A stretch of 64,000 nucleotides of DNA, from NCBI RefSeq assembly GCF_030272615.1, contig NC_081408.1, forward strand, positions 400,361,889-400,425,888. The letters are read 5' to 3'. The translations under genes were made by a program, and so were the position numbers. How positions within the stretch are numbered: the stretch's first letter is position 1; every line of letters begins with the position of its first letter. Of this stretch, positions 1 through 12,700 are shown piece by piece. The stretch comes from Cryptomeria japonica. Lineage: Eukaryota > Streptophyta > Pinopsida > Cupressales > Cupressaceae. The notes below the pieces were generated by a model, which had not been told where the DNA came from, did no database searches, and saw only the letters and a program-made list of their open reading frames with translations.

Positions 1-337
1 GGACACACATCAATGTCTAGAATACATCCCACACATCTACAACTAAAGATATAGCAATCCTAGATCAATACGGAGCACAAACCAGAATACCGAATAACAC
101 GAACAACTGAATAACATCCTCAATACTAGATCTCATAACTTGACTAAAACATCATGTGGAACTCTGCAAATGGGAATGAACCATCTATGAACAACATACC
201 AGAAACCCTTTAGACCGCATTAGCTCATCTACAAAACCAACTCATCCAGCCAAATTGCAATACTGGAATACACAAAAGAATATGTTGACATCAATGGCAA
301 GACATCATTCCAGCAAACTTCTTAGCAACATCCAACA
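1..337 (-). repeat. 3' LTR of Copia-1 (partial)
   Basis: This repeats the outer end of the right LTR (7037-7367) and stops at CCAACA on the plus strand, which is TGTTGG on the element strand. It abuts a polypurine tract at 338-350. About 1 kb of this LTR lies left of the window. Confidence 0.9.
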
Positions 338-350
338 ATCTCCCCCTTTG
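338..350 (-). other. Polypurine tract of Copia-1
   Basis: The minus strand reads CAAAGGGGGAGAT immediately before the LTR, the plus-strand priming site of Copia elements. Two more C-rich plus-strand tracts lie nearby (about 439 and 511), so the 3' untranslated part contains several tract-like copies. Confidence 0.8.
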
Positions 351-691
351 GTATTGATGGCAACATATAAATGTGAAAAACAATCAATGCAAAGAAAGAA
401 ATCAACTCACAACAATCTCCCTCAAAATCACAAGGATCAACTCCCCCTTAGACAAACAACTCAAATCTCAGAATGCTCTACTCTCCCATAGAGTTTTTCA
501 CATGCTTCTTTCCCCCTTTGACATCAATGACAAAGGCTCAAGAATCAGGATTCTCTCCCCACAAATTTGTACATTTGAACCAACACTAAACACCAACATT
601 GACTACTCCTGCTGAGTAGCAGTCTCACTCATCAATCTGGATCATAAAAAATCTTTGTGAAGTTCATCAGACTGATGCAAATCCATGCATC
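351..691 (-). other. 3' untranslated region of Copia-1
   Basis: The stretch between the pol stop codon and the polypurine tract has no coding frame that fits. It contains two extra purine-tract-like motifs (minus strand GGGGG runs near 439 and 511). Confidence 0.6.
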
Positions 692-2415
692 TTAGTTCTC
701 ATCCGGAGGGGAAATCACCCCTAACTTCTCTCTGAGATACTCAAAAGTATCTTTAGGCAAAAGATTTGTAAAGATATTTGCAATATGTTCCTTTGTAGAT
801 ACATACTCCAGTATGACTTCTTTCTCATTCACCTTCTCTCTCAAGAAATGAAACTTGATTGATATGCTTTTTTTTTGGAATGCAACACCAGATTCTTTGA
901 AATATTGATAGCACTTGAAATATCATAGTATATAGCAATAGGCTCGTCATAAATAACTCCTAAATCCTTCAACATCTGCTTCATCCAAATTACCTAAGTA
1001 CAAATGCTAGCAACAACAATGTATTCAACCTCTACAGTAGATAAGGAAATAGCATTTTGCTTCTTACTTGCCCAAGAGACCAACTTCTTACCCAAAAAGA
1101 ATGCACCACCTATAGTACTCTTCCGGTCATCAACAACACCTGCCCAATTAGCATTTGTAAAATCACTCAAAGTAAAGTCATCATTCTTAGAATACCACAA
1201 ACCAAAATCAACTGTCCCTTTCAAATATCTGAATATCCTTTTTATAGCAATAACATGAGATTCTTTAGGATCAGCTTGAGATCTAGCAACATGACACACA
1301 TCATTCATTATATCAATTCTAGTTTGAGTCAAATACAACAATCGACCAATCATAGATCTATATCTGGTCCGATTAGCTTTCAGTGAATCATCATCCTTTT
1401 TCAGCTTGCATCTAGTCACCATAGGTGTACCAACAGGTTTAGAGTCCTCAAAACCAAATTTCTTTAACAATTCTTTCACATATTTGGATTGAGATATGAA
1501 AATACCTTTATCCAACTTATTAATTTGCAATCCTAGAAAGAATTTCATTTCACCAATGACATCTCAAAATCATTATGCATCTCTTCAACAAACTTTTTAC
1601 ATAGGCAATCATTTTCTCCAAAGATAATGTCATCAACAAAAACTTCAATAATCAAAATGTTATTATGATCAATCTTGGAATAAAAATTACTATCAACAAT
1701 ACCTTAATTGAATCCAAGCTTCATCAAATACTTATCCGTTTTGGCATACCAATCTCTAGGGGCTTGCTTCAATCCACACAAATCTTTCTTCAACCGACAA
1801 ACCATGTCCTTTTCATCTATTAGTTGAAATCCATATGGTTTCTCAATGTAGACTTATTCTTCCAACTCGCGCATTAAGAAAGGTTGATTTGACATCCATC
1901 TGATAAACCTTGAAATCTTTATGAGCACCATAGGCAATAAATAATATAACCATATACACCTAAAAAAGGTCTGAAGATAATTAATTAAATAAGAAATTAT
2001 TTAATTATCCCCCTTTCCAATTTAATTGAATTCACTAGCAATTTGATTAAATTCTCCCATTCACCTACTTATTAATAAATCTAAGGATTTATTTAATAAG
2101 TTCATTTCAATAGTCCCCTTTGATTAATTAATTTCTTCTAATCCACTAATTAATTAAAACAAATCAATTTATTAGTTGTTAAAAGTTAATTAGCCTTTTC
2201 CTATTATTTGAATTTTAAATTCAAATTTCCCACATGCCTCCTAACTTCTAACCACCTAACCTAACCCATTCCACCTAATCCTAGGGTCTAACTAGCCCTA
2301 TCCTCTTGCACATCCTAACCTCCTATGGGTTGGATATTCTCCCCTTGAGACTTATGGCACTTATGCCACATGTCTCCTCCCTTGGACACTTGCCCTCTTG
2401 TGAGCAAGATTCCTT

Positions 2416-2446
2416 GACACTTGTCACCACAAAGATGACAAGTGTC
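2416..2446. repeat. Perfect 11-bp inverted repeat in the solo LTR
   Basis: GACACTTGTCA, a 9-base loop, then TGACAAGTGTC. It lies about 105 bp upstream of the LTR TATA box, so it could be a transcription factor site in U3 or a hairpin. Its role is unknown. Confidence 0.7.
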
Positions 2447-2551
2447 CCTCCCTCCAACCTCTTCTCCAACCTCCTCCAGTTTGACCCTTGATATCTTCAG
2501 ATTCAATCTTGACCATTGATTCTTGCCACCTCACCCCTGGCCTTGGAAATT

Positions 2552-2559
2552 CTATAAAT
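2552..2559 (+). promoter_or_regulatory. TATA box of the solo LTR
   Basis: CTATAAATA preceded by a C-rich stretch and followed by CCCCC. Its orientation agrees with the plus-strand reading of this LTR. Confidence 0.5.
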
Positions 2560-5500
2560 ATCCCCCATTTTGGAGCACAAAGGATCCCATCTCATACCAT
2601 TTCAAACATTGTTATTATGGGCATATCCCATCTCAAGCATTGTTATTATAGGCATATCGTTTCTAGCATTTTAGTTTAACATTATTATCATTTATTGCAT
2701 CTTAGATCTAGCTTAATTTGATCATCTTCTTGTATAATTGCTTATTTATATAGCCTAATCAATCTCTCATCTAGCTTAATTGCATCTATCATTTAGAATA
2801 ATCATGCATATCATTAGCATAATTAGCTACTTGGATCAATCTATCTTAACCATGCATTCATCTAGCTTGCACATCATATCATTTTAAATCCTTCATCTTG
2901 GTGTAGTCAAGTCACTGGGATTGCTCATCTAGATCTGAGAGAAAATCCACAATCGCATCTCTTAGGAGGTGATAGGTCGCTTTGCCATGGTTTATCTTTT
3001 ATTTGATTTCAATTTGCTAACCATGCTTGTAATGATCTATTGAGTGTTTGTGTTGTGATTGCGAGTACCCTACTTCACACTCACAACACTAACAACTTCA
3101 ATTCTAGCCACCAGAGCAAAAGTCTCCTCATAATCAATTCCTTCCATCTGTCAATAACATTTACAAACAATTCTAGCTTTATTTCGAACAACTTCACCTT
3201 GTTCATTCAACTTATTCTGGAATACCCATTTAGTTCCAATCATATTTGTATTCTTAGGTATAGGAACACGAATCCATGTATTATTTTTCTCAATCTGATT
3301 CAATTCTTCTTCCATAGCTTTAATCCAATTTTCATATTTACATGCTTCAACATTTTTAGGTTCAACCTTAGAAATCAAACAAATTTCTTTAGCAAGTCTT
3401 CTCCTAGTCATCACACCTTTATTCTTATCACCAATAATTTGATTTTCTAAATGATTCAACCTCACATACCTGGGATTTTTAGGATTTTCTTTAATTTCAG
3501 GCTCTTGAACTCTTTCTTCAACATTAGCATTTGCATCTTCATTCTTAGGCTTTTCCAGAGCAATCTGAACTTGACTTTGGGTCTGCACTAGATTTCATTT
3601 ATCTGAACTGGCATCTAAATCATCAAAATCATATCTGCAAGATCTAATATGTCTTACATTACCTTCATCAACCTTCATGTTAGCACTTTCAACTATCTTT
3701 CTCAACCTTTTATTATAACACCAGTAGGCCTTACTCTTTGTAGAATAACCAAGAAATATTCCTTCATCACATCTAGCATCAATCTTTCCAAGAACTTCAT
3801 CTTTTTTGATATGGCATTTACTACCAAAAATATGAAATATCTAACAATAGGAGCATGACCAAACCATAACTCATAAGGACTCTTACCAGTATCACCTTTG
3901 ACATTTACTCGACTAAGAGTGTATACTACAATACTCACAACTTCTCTCCAAAACACATGCAGAACATTTCCTTCAATCATCATGGTTCTAGCAGCTTCTT
4001 GAATTGTTTGTTCTATTCTTCCTCTCAACAACACCATTCTGCTATGGTGTCCTAGGAGAAGATAACTATCTCTTAACTCCATGCTCTTAACACTATGCAT
4101 TAAACTCATCGAAAGTGAATTCTCCACCTATGTCAGATCTCAGACACTTCAGGTTCAATCCAGTCTTAATTTCAACTTTAGCTTTGAAAATCTTAAACTT
4201 CTCCAACGCTTCAGACTTCTCCCTTAGGAAGGTTACCCACATCATCCTTGAATAATCATCAATCAACAACATGAAATACCTGTCACCCTGCAAGCTTCTC
4301 ACTCTAGAAGGACCACTCAGATCAATATGCACAAGATCCAACAGTCCATTAGAATTATATTATTTTCTCTTATAAGTAACTCGTGTCTGCTTCCCTAATT
4401 GGCATTCCTTACATATCGGATTAGAAGGCTTTACTAACTTCGGCAGATCTCTCACTACTTGAGTAGAACTTATCTTAACCATGCAATCAAAATTTACATG
4501 ATGCATTCTTCTATGTCATAACCAACTTTCATCAACCTGAGCAATCAAACAACTTTTACTACCAACATTCAAGTGAAAGATATTACCTTTAGTCTTTGTA
4601 CTTGATGCAATCTCAATTCCAGAGCTACTCAAGATCTCACATTTGTCATTCTTGAATTGCAAGTTATATCCCTTCTCAACCATCTAGCCAACACTCAAAA
4701 GATTATTCTTTAAACCTTCAACATACAACACATCATTAGTATTGTGCTAACCATCAAAAGAATTATAACCTCTACCACGGGTTACACAATCTTTGTTATC
4801 ACCAAATCTTACTATACCACCATCACACCTTTCAAAGTTTACAAATTTACTCTTATCACTTGTCATATGATGAGAGAAACCACCATCAATTACTCGTTCA
4901 TCTTTCTCCTCAACTTTAGCAGCTAAAAATTTCTCCTCATTAATGCAGCTTATAGAATCTATAGTTACAAGATCATATTCCTTGATAGCAATGAAGACAA
5001 ATTCATCTCCTGAATTTCCCTTATCCGACTCATCATCTATCACACCTTCATCAACAACATAATAACACCTCTTCTGATATTTAGGCTTATATGGTTTAAA
5101 TGGCTTCTTAGGATTTATATCTCTTTCCGGACACCTTGATGCAAAATGTCCTATCTTATTACATGAAAAGCATTTAAGAGGTAACTTTCCTTCATACTTA
5201 CTGACACCTTTAGGCAATATTCTTCCAATAAGTGCTTCAAGCTCCTCAAGCTCTCTTTCTTCATCTTCCATCTCTTTCTCATATCTGGATACTCTTGTAG
5301 AACTTTCTCCCGGATCATATCTCTGCTTCTCAGAAACAGTAGCTTTGAATGCAGATTTAGTCTTAGGAAGAGAGTCTCCAAACTCACTCAACTCAAAAGC
5401 AGCAAGCTTACCAATCAGCATGTCTCTTGTCACATTTGTCACAGTCCAGATTTCATCAATAACACCAACTTTATGTTTGTAAGCAGGAGACAAGGATCTC

Positions 5501-6006
5501 AACACTTTAGCAACAATCTCAGATTCTTCTAATACTCCACCGAAACATCTAATTCCACACACAAGCTCATTCACTTTCTACATAAAAGAAGTAATGTTCT
5601 CATCTTCAGGTTCTCATATTTAACCTTCAAGCTCTACAACTTAGCAATCTTCACATGACTATCACCTTCAAGCAAGGTCTCCAATTTTATCCAAATCTTG
5701 TGAACAGTCTCTAAGTCCATCACATTAGTCATCTCAAAATCTGACAAGGCACTCATCAATGCTTCCTTAGCTCTAATATTGTTCTGCTTCCTTTATCTCA
5801 TCCGGAGTAGTAGGACCATTCTAAGAAACATTTTATACATTCTTAGTAATCTTCCAGTACTCTTCTCCAATGCATCTAAAATGACATTGCATCTGGCTTT
5901 TCCAGAGAGTGTAGTCTGTTCCATCAAGTCTCAGACTATCCTTCTTGAAAGAAAAGGTTGTCATGTTGAATCTCCTCAAGCGGTCAAGCTTCTTCGAGAG
6001 GATCTA

Positions 6007-6018
6007 GCTCTGATAACA
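6007..6018 (-). other. Primer binding site of Copia-1
   Basis: The minus strand reads TGTTATCAGAGC two bases inside the 5' LTR. The usual plant Copia site is TGGTATCAGAGC, complementary to initiator-Met tRNA; this copy has one change at the third base. Confidence 0.8.
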
Positions 6019-6020
6019 AT

Positions 6021-7367
6021 TGTTGGCAATAATGCAACAAACTGAGAGGGGGGTGAATCAGTTTGCTCAAAAACTTTCTGCACCTTAAACCACAAATCAG
6101 ATCTGATACTTAACAGTAAAGCATGAAACAACACCACATCAATAACACATATAACACTAAGGTTTTTGTCATAGAAAGCCAGTTAAGGGAAAAACCATGG
6201 TGGGAACCTACCCACAATGAGATAATACCCTATTAGGAGTAAATGAAATATTACAATGGGGAATGCACATGCATTCAAGCACATTGCCTAGAGCTCACTA
6301 CTCAAAGTAAGAAACCCAGAAAGGCTACAACCTTTAGGGAAAGCTCACTTCCTTACAAGAAGTCTCACTGGCTTACAAAAGCATTCGAACAACAATTCGG
6401 ATTACATGAACTATGAAAATAGCATCTCCATATGTCTAAGTACAGTTCCAGTTAAGCACATAGTCTGCTCTGAAACACTTCTCTTCTCTCCTTCACACTT
6501 CTGAAAGATCAAATCACCTGTTCGCACATACAACTCAATCATACACATCTTAAAGATCGCAGACATACATCTTACATGATTATTACATTTATTTATACAA
6601 AACCTCAACCTATATTTCAAGGTCAGCCAAACCCTTAACACAAACTATAAAATAATAACCTCACACGCTACAACAATACATGTGGACCAAAATAATGTCA
6701 GCTAAGACATAGTCTGGACCCAAATCAATACCGCAAACACGCAACACCTCCAACAATTACGCCTCGATCATCTGTAACACGCTACAACCAGCAAGAATGT
6801 AGTATAACACAAAGAACATCACCAGATAATGAAAATATTCAATAACGCGTGCAATAATCAATACGAACCACCAATACGCATGGAACATGATCTAGAGATA
6901 TTCACAAGAAACATGAATTGCACCACAACAACTCGGATCATCATCATTTCACTACTGGAGCTCAAGAACATCAACATAACTGACTGCCATCCTGAAAGAT
7001 TCGCTTGTGGATTTCCAAATCATGAACCAATCAAAATGAGGACACACATCAACGTCCATAATACATTTGCAACTAGAGATATAGCGATTCTAGAGCAATA
7101 CGAAGCACAAACCAAAATATCGAATAACATGAGCAATTGAATAACATCCTCAATACCGAATCTCATAACTTGATCAAAACATCATGCGGACCTCTGCAAA
7201 TGGGAATGAACCATCTATAGACAACATACCAGAAACCCTTTAAATTGCATTAGCTCATCTGCAAAACCAGCTCATCCAACCAAACTGCAACACTGGAATA
7301 CTCAAAAGAATATGTTGATATCAATGGCAACACATCATTCCAGCAAACTTCTCAGCAACATCCAACA
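6021..7367 (-). repeat. 5' LTR of Copia-1
   Basis: 1,347 bp, bounded on the plus strand by TGTTGG at 6021 and CCAACA at 7367, so the termini are short inverted repeats in either reading. The minus-strand TATA box (GTATAAAT) lies near 6591-6597. The GGGTGAATC motif close to the inner end is also found in the U5 parts of the other Copia LTRs in the window. Confidence 0.9.
6591..6597 (-). promoter_or_regulatory. TATA box of Copia-1 5' LTR
   Basis: TATAAAT on the minus strand, about 570 bp before the inner LTR end. It is assigned from sequence and position only. Confidence 0.45.
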
Positions 7368-9770
7368 AGAGACCACTTGGGCCAATGCTTGGGATCTTGT
7401 TAGCAAGTTACCAATGTCTTCATATGGTGTCAAATGACCTAAAATCCTCCAAACCTATGCTAACTTATAACTTCAAAATATGAAAATAAAGTGCCTACGC
7501 CTATCCACAAATAGCCACCATAAACTCTCTTCTCTCTTATGCCTATGTATTTCCATTTCATTGTTCATTAATATTATGATGTTATGCTAGACATGTATGC
7601 TCAGGATCTTGACCAGTGAAACGAAGACAATATAAACCTATTTGACTTCTTAAGATTCATGTAGTCAATAAATGAAGGTTTATCTTATTTAAACAGTAGC
7701 ATACTACATTAAACCTTATTCCCATCTAATAGTTATAATCTAAACAACCCCAAATCTATGGCAATGGGGTATTTAAGGTAAAAACAAAGTGCAAGAAGGT
7801 AACCCACGAGGTAGGGTGTGACTAATAGAATAATGAAACATAGTTATCTCACCAAAGGCTTATGAACACATGTAGCATCAAGATAACATGATGGATAAGA
7901 GACGTGTTCAATTGGTGTTTGTGGTCTCATCAGTTAGTAGTCAATCACATTTAGACCATGAAATATAACTCAAAGGTTTTATGACTAGCTAGAAGCAGTC
8001 AACTACAAAATACTACAAAAAGCACACATAATAAAGCAAGTTTAAAATGTCAACACAAATCATTGATAGGGAAAAGGTTTGTTTAGATCAAAAGATAGAA
8101 ATAAGACACACAAGCAACATGCATACTCTTTAACAACCTTGTTTCATCATGCACATGAGACATGTCCTTCCTATCATAGTTCATAAGGGTTCTTGATGCT
8201 AAAACAAAACTAAGACCAAACATGTAAGCTTGTTAAGCATCAAATATTTCAACAATTTTAACCTTAAATTAGAATAAAATCATGTAAGTATAGGACAAAG
8301 AGTTGGAATTGAAATGATTAAGACATAAACTATGGATTCAACCAAGGTGCATATGTTTATAAAATTTGAACCAATCCATGACAATACCTAAGAACTCACA
8401 AGTACTCATGAACATGGGAACCTAAACCAAATCAGGTATACCCAACTTTTTTACATTCGAAAGCCAATTATAAATTATTGGAGAGCAAATTCAATGAGTG
8501 ATGGGACTACCCAATCATGAATGGTATGCTTGTAAAAATAATAACACAATTTCTTCAATTCCAACCAAAGATGAGTATTATGGTCAATTTTTTTAGTTGA
8601 ATATTTCAAAATACTCAATTTTTTTGCAGCACCATCTCAGGTACAACTGATACATTTTAAAGTAATTGTTACTCTTTACATTTCCACCCTTAGTTGTAAA
8701 CTTACTTTGATTAATTTCCCTCAAGAACAATAACCAAAGTTTCATCATGTTCCAATGTCATTACACATGGTTTTGGAGTGCGATGATGAGTAATGAAAGT
8801 AGTATCTCAAGTAATAAGATTTCATTATACAAACAATCACAATATAGTTTTTAGTCTGAAATTTCTCATTTTGACACAACCAAATAAATTAGTTAGCTCT
8901 TTGTTTCATTTAGCATAAAAGTTCTTTTTTTTACCATGGTAACATAATTACAACAATTAATATTTGTCAGTCTTATAACTAGTCACTATCAACTATAATT
9001 TCAACCATGTTGCAACTTCTCTATCATGGTAAGATAATCACCAATTAATATTTGCTTTTTTTTTTATTAGTTGTCCATCAGATCTACTTTTAACAATGTT
9101 GCAATGACAAGTCATAGCTGCTACGCAACCCTTCATATTAATAAATGAAAATTATATGTTATGAGATATCATCAAAGGGTTTACAAATTATGACAAGTAA
9201 ACAATTTAGGTTTGGTGCTATTAGTTACATAACATGCAACACTTTTACTAATTTTACTTTCCAACAAAAACCGAAGTCATTGTAAACACTTAAATGATAT
9301 TGAGCGCAAATCTTCTAATCGACGTAGTGAAAAATCCCATTATGGTACAATGTCTAAATTAACCATATCTCGTTACAGCGACACAGATTTGCAGAGAAAC
9401 ATGCAATGAAAACAAACTGTTTACCAGTACATCCAACACCACTTTATTAAGTCATGATAGATTTTTAACTTTTTTCTAAAAAACTGTGCTTGTGGTTGAA
9501 ATTACCCTCAAGATAACCGTACTCAATAACATCTCATGTAAATTAGCAAACCTTCCCTTCCTATACAGCAAACTGTGAGATGGAACCACAATTAGTTACC
9601 AACCGTTGCTATTCTAACCCAAGGACAACACCTTTTGTACAGATGGCAGTGATTATTCAGTGATCTAAAATTTTGATAAGAAGTTAGAACAATGAAATGG
9701 AATTTTACAGCCATTCAGTATTAATGCAGATGGTTTAAAAGTTATGGAATGAGAGTAAGGGATCTTCTAC
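7368..9770. other. Intergenic region without recognisable gene
   Basis: No frame longer than background and no protein-like translation was seen on either strand. The region is AT-rich and non-repetitive apart from a local tandem duplication near 8935-9107. It includes the 3' flank of the NTT gene, whose stop codon is at 9771. Confidence 0.6.
8935..9107. repeat. Imperfect tandem duplication, unit about 90 bp
   Basis: Two neighbouring units share CATGGTAA at the start, CAATTAATATTTG in the middle and a CAATGTTGCAA or CCATGTTGCAA end. The second unit has a T10 run. No known repeat family is recognised. Confidence 0.5.
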
Positions 9771-12700
9771 TTAATTTTCTGGAGTAGGCTCTGACAATTG
9801 TAACTCGGCACCATCTGATGATTCCTTAGATCTAACCATTCCTACATCAGTAGTACTGCCTGTGGGAGGGTTTACTGGCATAATAAAGTTCCCATCTGAT
9901 TGTGACATTGAAGTATTGCCTTCTGTGATAGGGACATAACGGCCTTCAATAAACCCTTGTTCATTGAGCACACTTACAAATCTGTAGGTTACCTGCAATT
10001 TGAGAGGAAAACATCAAGCAAAACTTGAGTAATGCATGATGCAAATAAAAAAGACACTAAGGCATAAGAACCAATTCTTACTAGGCTTTATAAATGTACT
10101 ATACCTCTGGTTTTTTCTTTGCTTCGGCTGACACAGCTCTGGACATTGCCGACAACTTTCCTTCCACTAACTTGCTCTTCAAATCCTTCTTAACAAGTGG
10201 AGTGAATTGGCGATCAAGAGAGCGTGCTGCATAAAGCCAAGCTCCAACTATAACAAGAAGAATGCCTCCAAGATATGGTGTTGAATTAGCAAGTGACCCA
10301 CATCCCAATATAAGGACCTGCTGAATGAGTGCACCTCCTGACTTCCCAAGTGGATTGCAGACCACATCGATTGCAGCTTTGCCCTTGACCTGTTCAATCA
10401 ATCACTCGAAATCAGCAAAATTTATAGGGGAATACATTCAATTGTGGGTGTGTGGAATGCAGAAGCGATTTCAACAAATAGGAAATTTATGGGACCTTTG
10501 TATCTTCATCAAGAGGAATATAAGCCATTTCTTTGCAAGGATCAAACAAGCTGTACTTGGCACTTTTACTGAAAATATTTTGCATGGCTCCCACATAGAC
10601 TGCTGCTAGTAATGGTGTCGTTCCAAATTGTGCTAGAAGTGGAGCGAGTGAATCGCTACAAAGCACCAATGAAAAGAATGCCACTCCTGTCACAAGCAGC
10701 ACTGCTGGAGTGATGGTAGCTGCGACACCCCAGCCATATTTTCTGAATATATATCGGCTTAGCAGCATCATACTGAAAGTAACTATTCCAGTATATGTGG
10801 AGAAATCTCCCATGAATGCCGAATATTCATTGGGACTTGGATACTTCAGCATTGGAAACAATAACAAAAACGGAAATTAGATTCTCAGACTGCAACAGAA
10901 TTGCGAAATAATGAAGCATAAAACAGCAGATCCTTTCTAACCTATAGAATTCAAAGTACCCTAAAGATACTCTCAGAACATTTGAAATGTGAAAAGATCA
11001 ACATCAAGTACTTGAAATATAACAAACGCTAAAATGCTATGGGTTTTAGATTGGAAATAGTATACCCTTTCTGATAAAAATACAACCAATGTAAGAGGAA
11101 AATTCTAAAATATAGGAGATGATCACATCAAACGATGAACACTTGATATACTTTTCATATGAAGGCGTCGCCTAGAATTTAATTAAGATCAGAAATAAAC
11201 CCCAGTTATACCTGAAGCTTGAGTTTGGATTTCCATGTGACTTCCACCAGATTTATGCTTATTCCATAAGCTACCACAAGAGTTGCCAAGTCTCGCACAT
11301 AAGTTGACTTAAGCAAAAATTTTGCACTTTCAACCATTCCCAGCTTGGGTTTTTCTTTCTGCATGCATATGACAACCATCAGGTGAGAATGCACTTCGCT
11401 TGATGGTTAAACTCAACAAACATCTATAAACCAACCATAACATTTTATCTTCCATATATAGGCCAAACTATACCTTTTTCCTTGCTTCCGCCTTTGGTAA
11501 TGTTGGATCATTTACCACATATTTGTTTGTCCACCAGTAAATCCCAGCGATTGCAAATCCCAATATGACTACCAGGCTCATCATTCCTTTCAATGATACT
11601 GCCCAGCCATCCACACCTGGTCCCAAATTTTTCCTCAGATGTGAAAAGTATTTAACAGTACGGCCAGAGAAAACCAAGGCTACATTTGCACCCAGTCCAA
11701 AAAGAGGATAGAACTGTTTAGCCTCATCAACAGTGGTAATCTGTCACGGCCACCAAAAATGCTATTAGCATGATTCAGTTAAAATGCAGCTTAATATGAG
11801 CATTAGCACTGCATTAGAATGCTTTTTGTATTTGTTGATTTACAAGTACAACAAGAAGAGAAAAGCAATCATGTCAATCCTTGCTGGTGGATGTGGTGGC
11901 ACAAACAAGGCACACTACCAATGCAATCGTATCAATTGTGTAGTGTGTGCAGGAGTGATGTGCTCGATTTTGCTTTATTGGTCACTATTTGGACCAGACA
12001 AATCCTAAGATTAGTAGAATAAATTCTGAAAAAAGTCATACCAAGACCAAGCTCATTCTTATCTGCTAGAAAAAATAATCACAAACAATGACAAAAAAAT
12101 CCAATCTAGTAGTCTAACAAGGATCCGAAGGAATAAGAAGAACCCATTCACTATGTGATATTATCCTAGCAAAAACTGAATAAAAATAAAAAGGATGAAT
12201 AGACTAAAAACAAGAAGCAAAAAGACATCCTTATCTGGCACAAGGGCCTCTGTTTGATCAAAACAGGATCAGCAATACACAAACCCACTTCTCGTCAAAA
12301 TAAGAATTCAATAGCATTAAAGAAGAAGATAAAGATCAAAAAACTAAAAAACACTCTCTCTTTTTTTATCAAATTATTTTCGGAAGAGATAAACCCAAAG
12401 AATTTTAAGTATCAATCCACCTGAGTTTTGAATAAAGAGGAACACAAACTTGAAAATTCATAAACAGTGAAATACTATTTGCACTGGTGAAATACAGGAA
12501 TATATGGTCAAATTCTGCCACATCTATCACAATTTATTCTCACGACCAGCCCTGGCCATAATCAAACTTTTGCGAAAGCATTGAGTGCCTGAAAAGAGAA
12601 ACCATATGAAACGTACCTGATTGGCAAAGCCCCAAAACAGCACTGATACAACCACACTTCCCCATAGCTCTGCCATGACATAAAACAGACAGAATGTCCA

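Larger units (their letters stand above)
1951..3082 (+). mobile_element. Solo LTR (Gypsy type) inserted in the RT region of Copia-1
   Basis: Copia RT sequence is colinear up to about 1945 and resumes at about 3088, with 1.13 kb of unrelated AT-rich DNA between. The insert begins with a motif like the Gypsy-3 LTR start (here ATACACCTAAAA, there AGACACCTAAAA), continues with the same kind of TTAATTAAATAA palindromes, has a TATA box at 2552-2559 and ends in CA. The flanks ATAAC and ACAAC differ by one base and could be a decayed 5-bp target duplication. No internal region remains, so it is read as a solo LTR left by LTR-LTR recombination. The starting TG is degraded to CA, which keeps the exact left boundary uncertain. 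Confidence 0.7.
692..5964 (-). pseudogene. Copia-1 gag-pol polyprotein, degenerate
   Basis: The start ATG is at 5964 and the stop TAA at 692-694; the frame is broken by stops, frameshifts and an inserted solo LTR at 1951-3082. In order on the minus strand: a gag N-terminus (LRLDGTDYTLW) near 5930; gag C-terminus with a CCHC knuckle (CFSCNKIGHFASRC) near 5130-5170; protease with VIDGGFSHHM near 4870, where the family usually has DSG, so the active-site serine codon is changed; integrase core (IDDYSRMMW, GGEFTFDEF) at about 4090-4340; RT N-terminal part at 3151-3588; RT core split by the solo LTR (KVYQMDVKS near 1900); RNase H (KSTIGGAFFLG, then a KHISIKFHFLRE-like tail) at 692-1548. The enzymes would copy and integrate the element, but this copy cannot encode them. 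Confidence 0.9.
1..7367 (-). mobile_element. Copia-1: LTR retrotransposon (Copia), old and decayed, left LTR truncated by window edge
   Basis: Two direct repeats bound a minus-strand Copia polyprotein. The segment 1-337 matches 7037-7367, ending in the same CATCCAACA. Read on the minus strand, the order is 5' LTR (7367-6021), a primer site like the initiator-Met tRNA 3' end, gag, protease, integrase, RT, RNase H, polypurine tract and 3' LTR (337 leftwards, out of the window). Over the 337-bp overlap I count roughly 11% differences plus a small indel, so the insertion is old. The flank right of the element is AGAGA; the matching left flank is outside the window. A solo LTR of another family sits inside the RT region. 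Confidence 0.93.
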
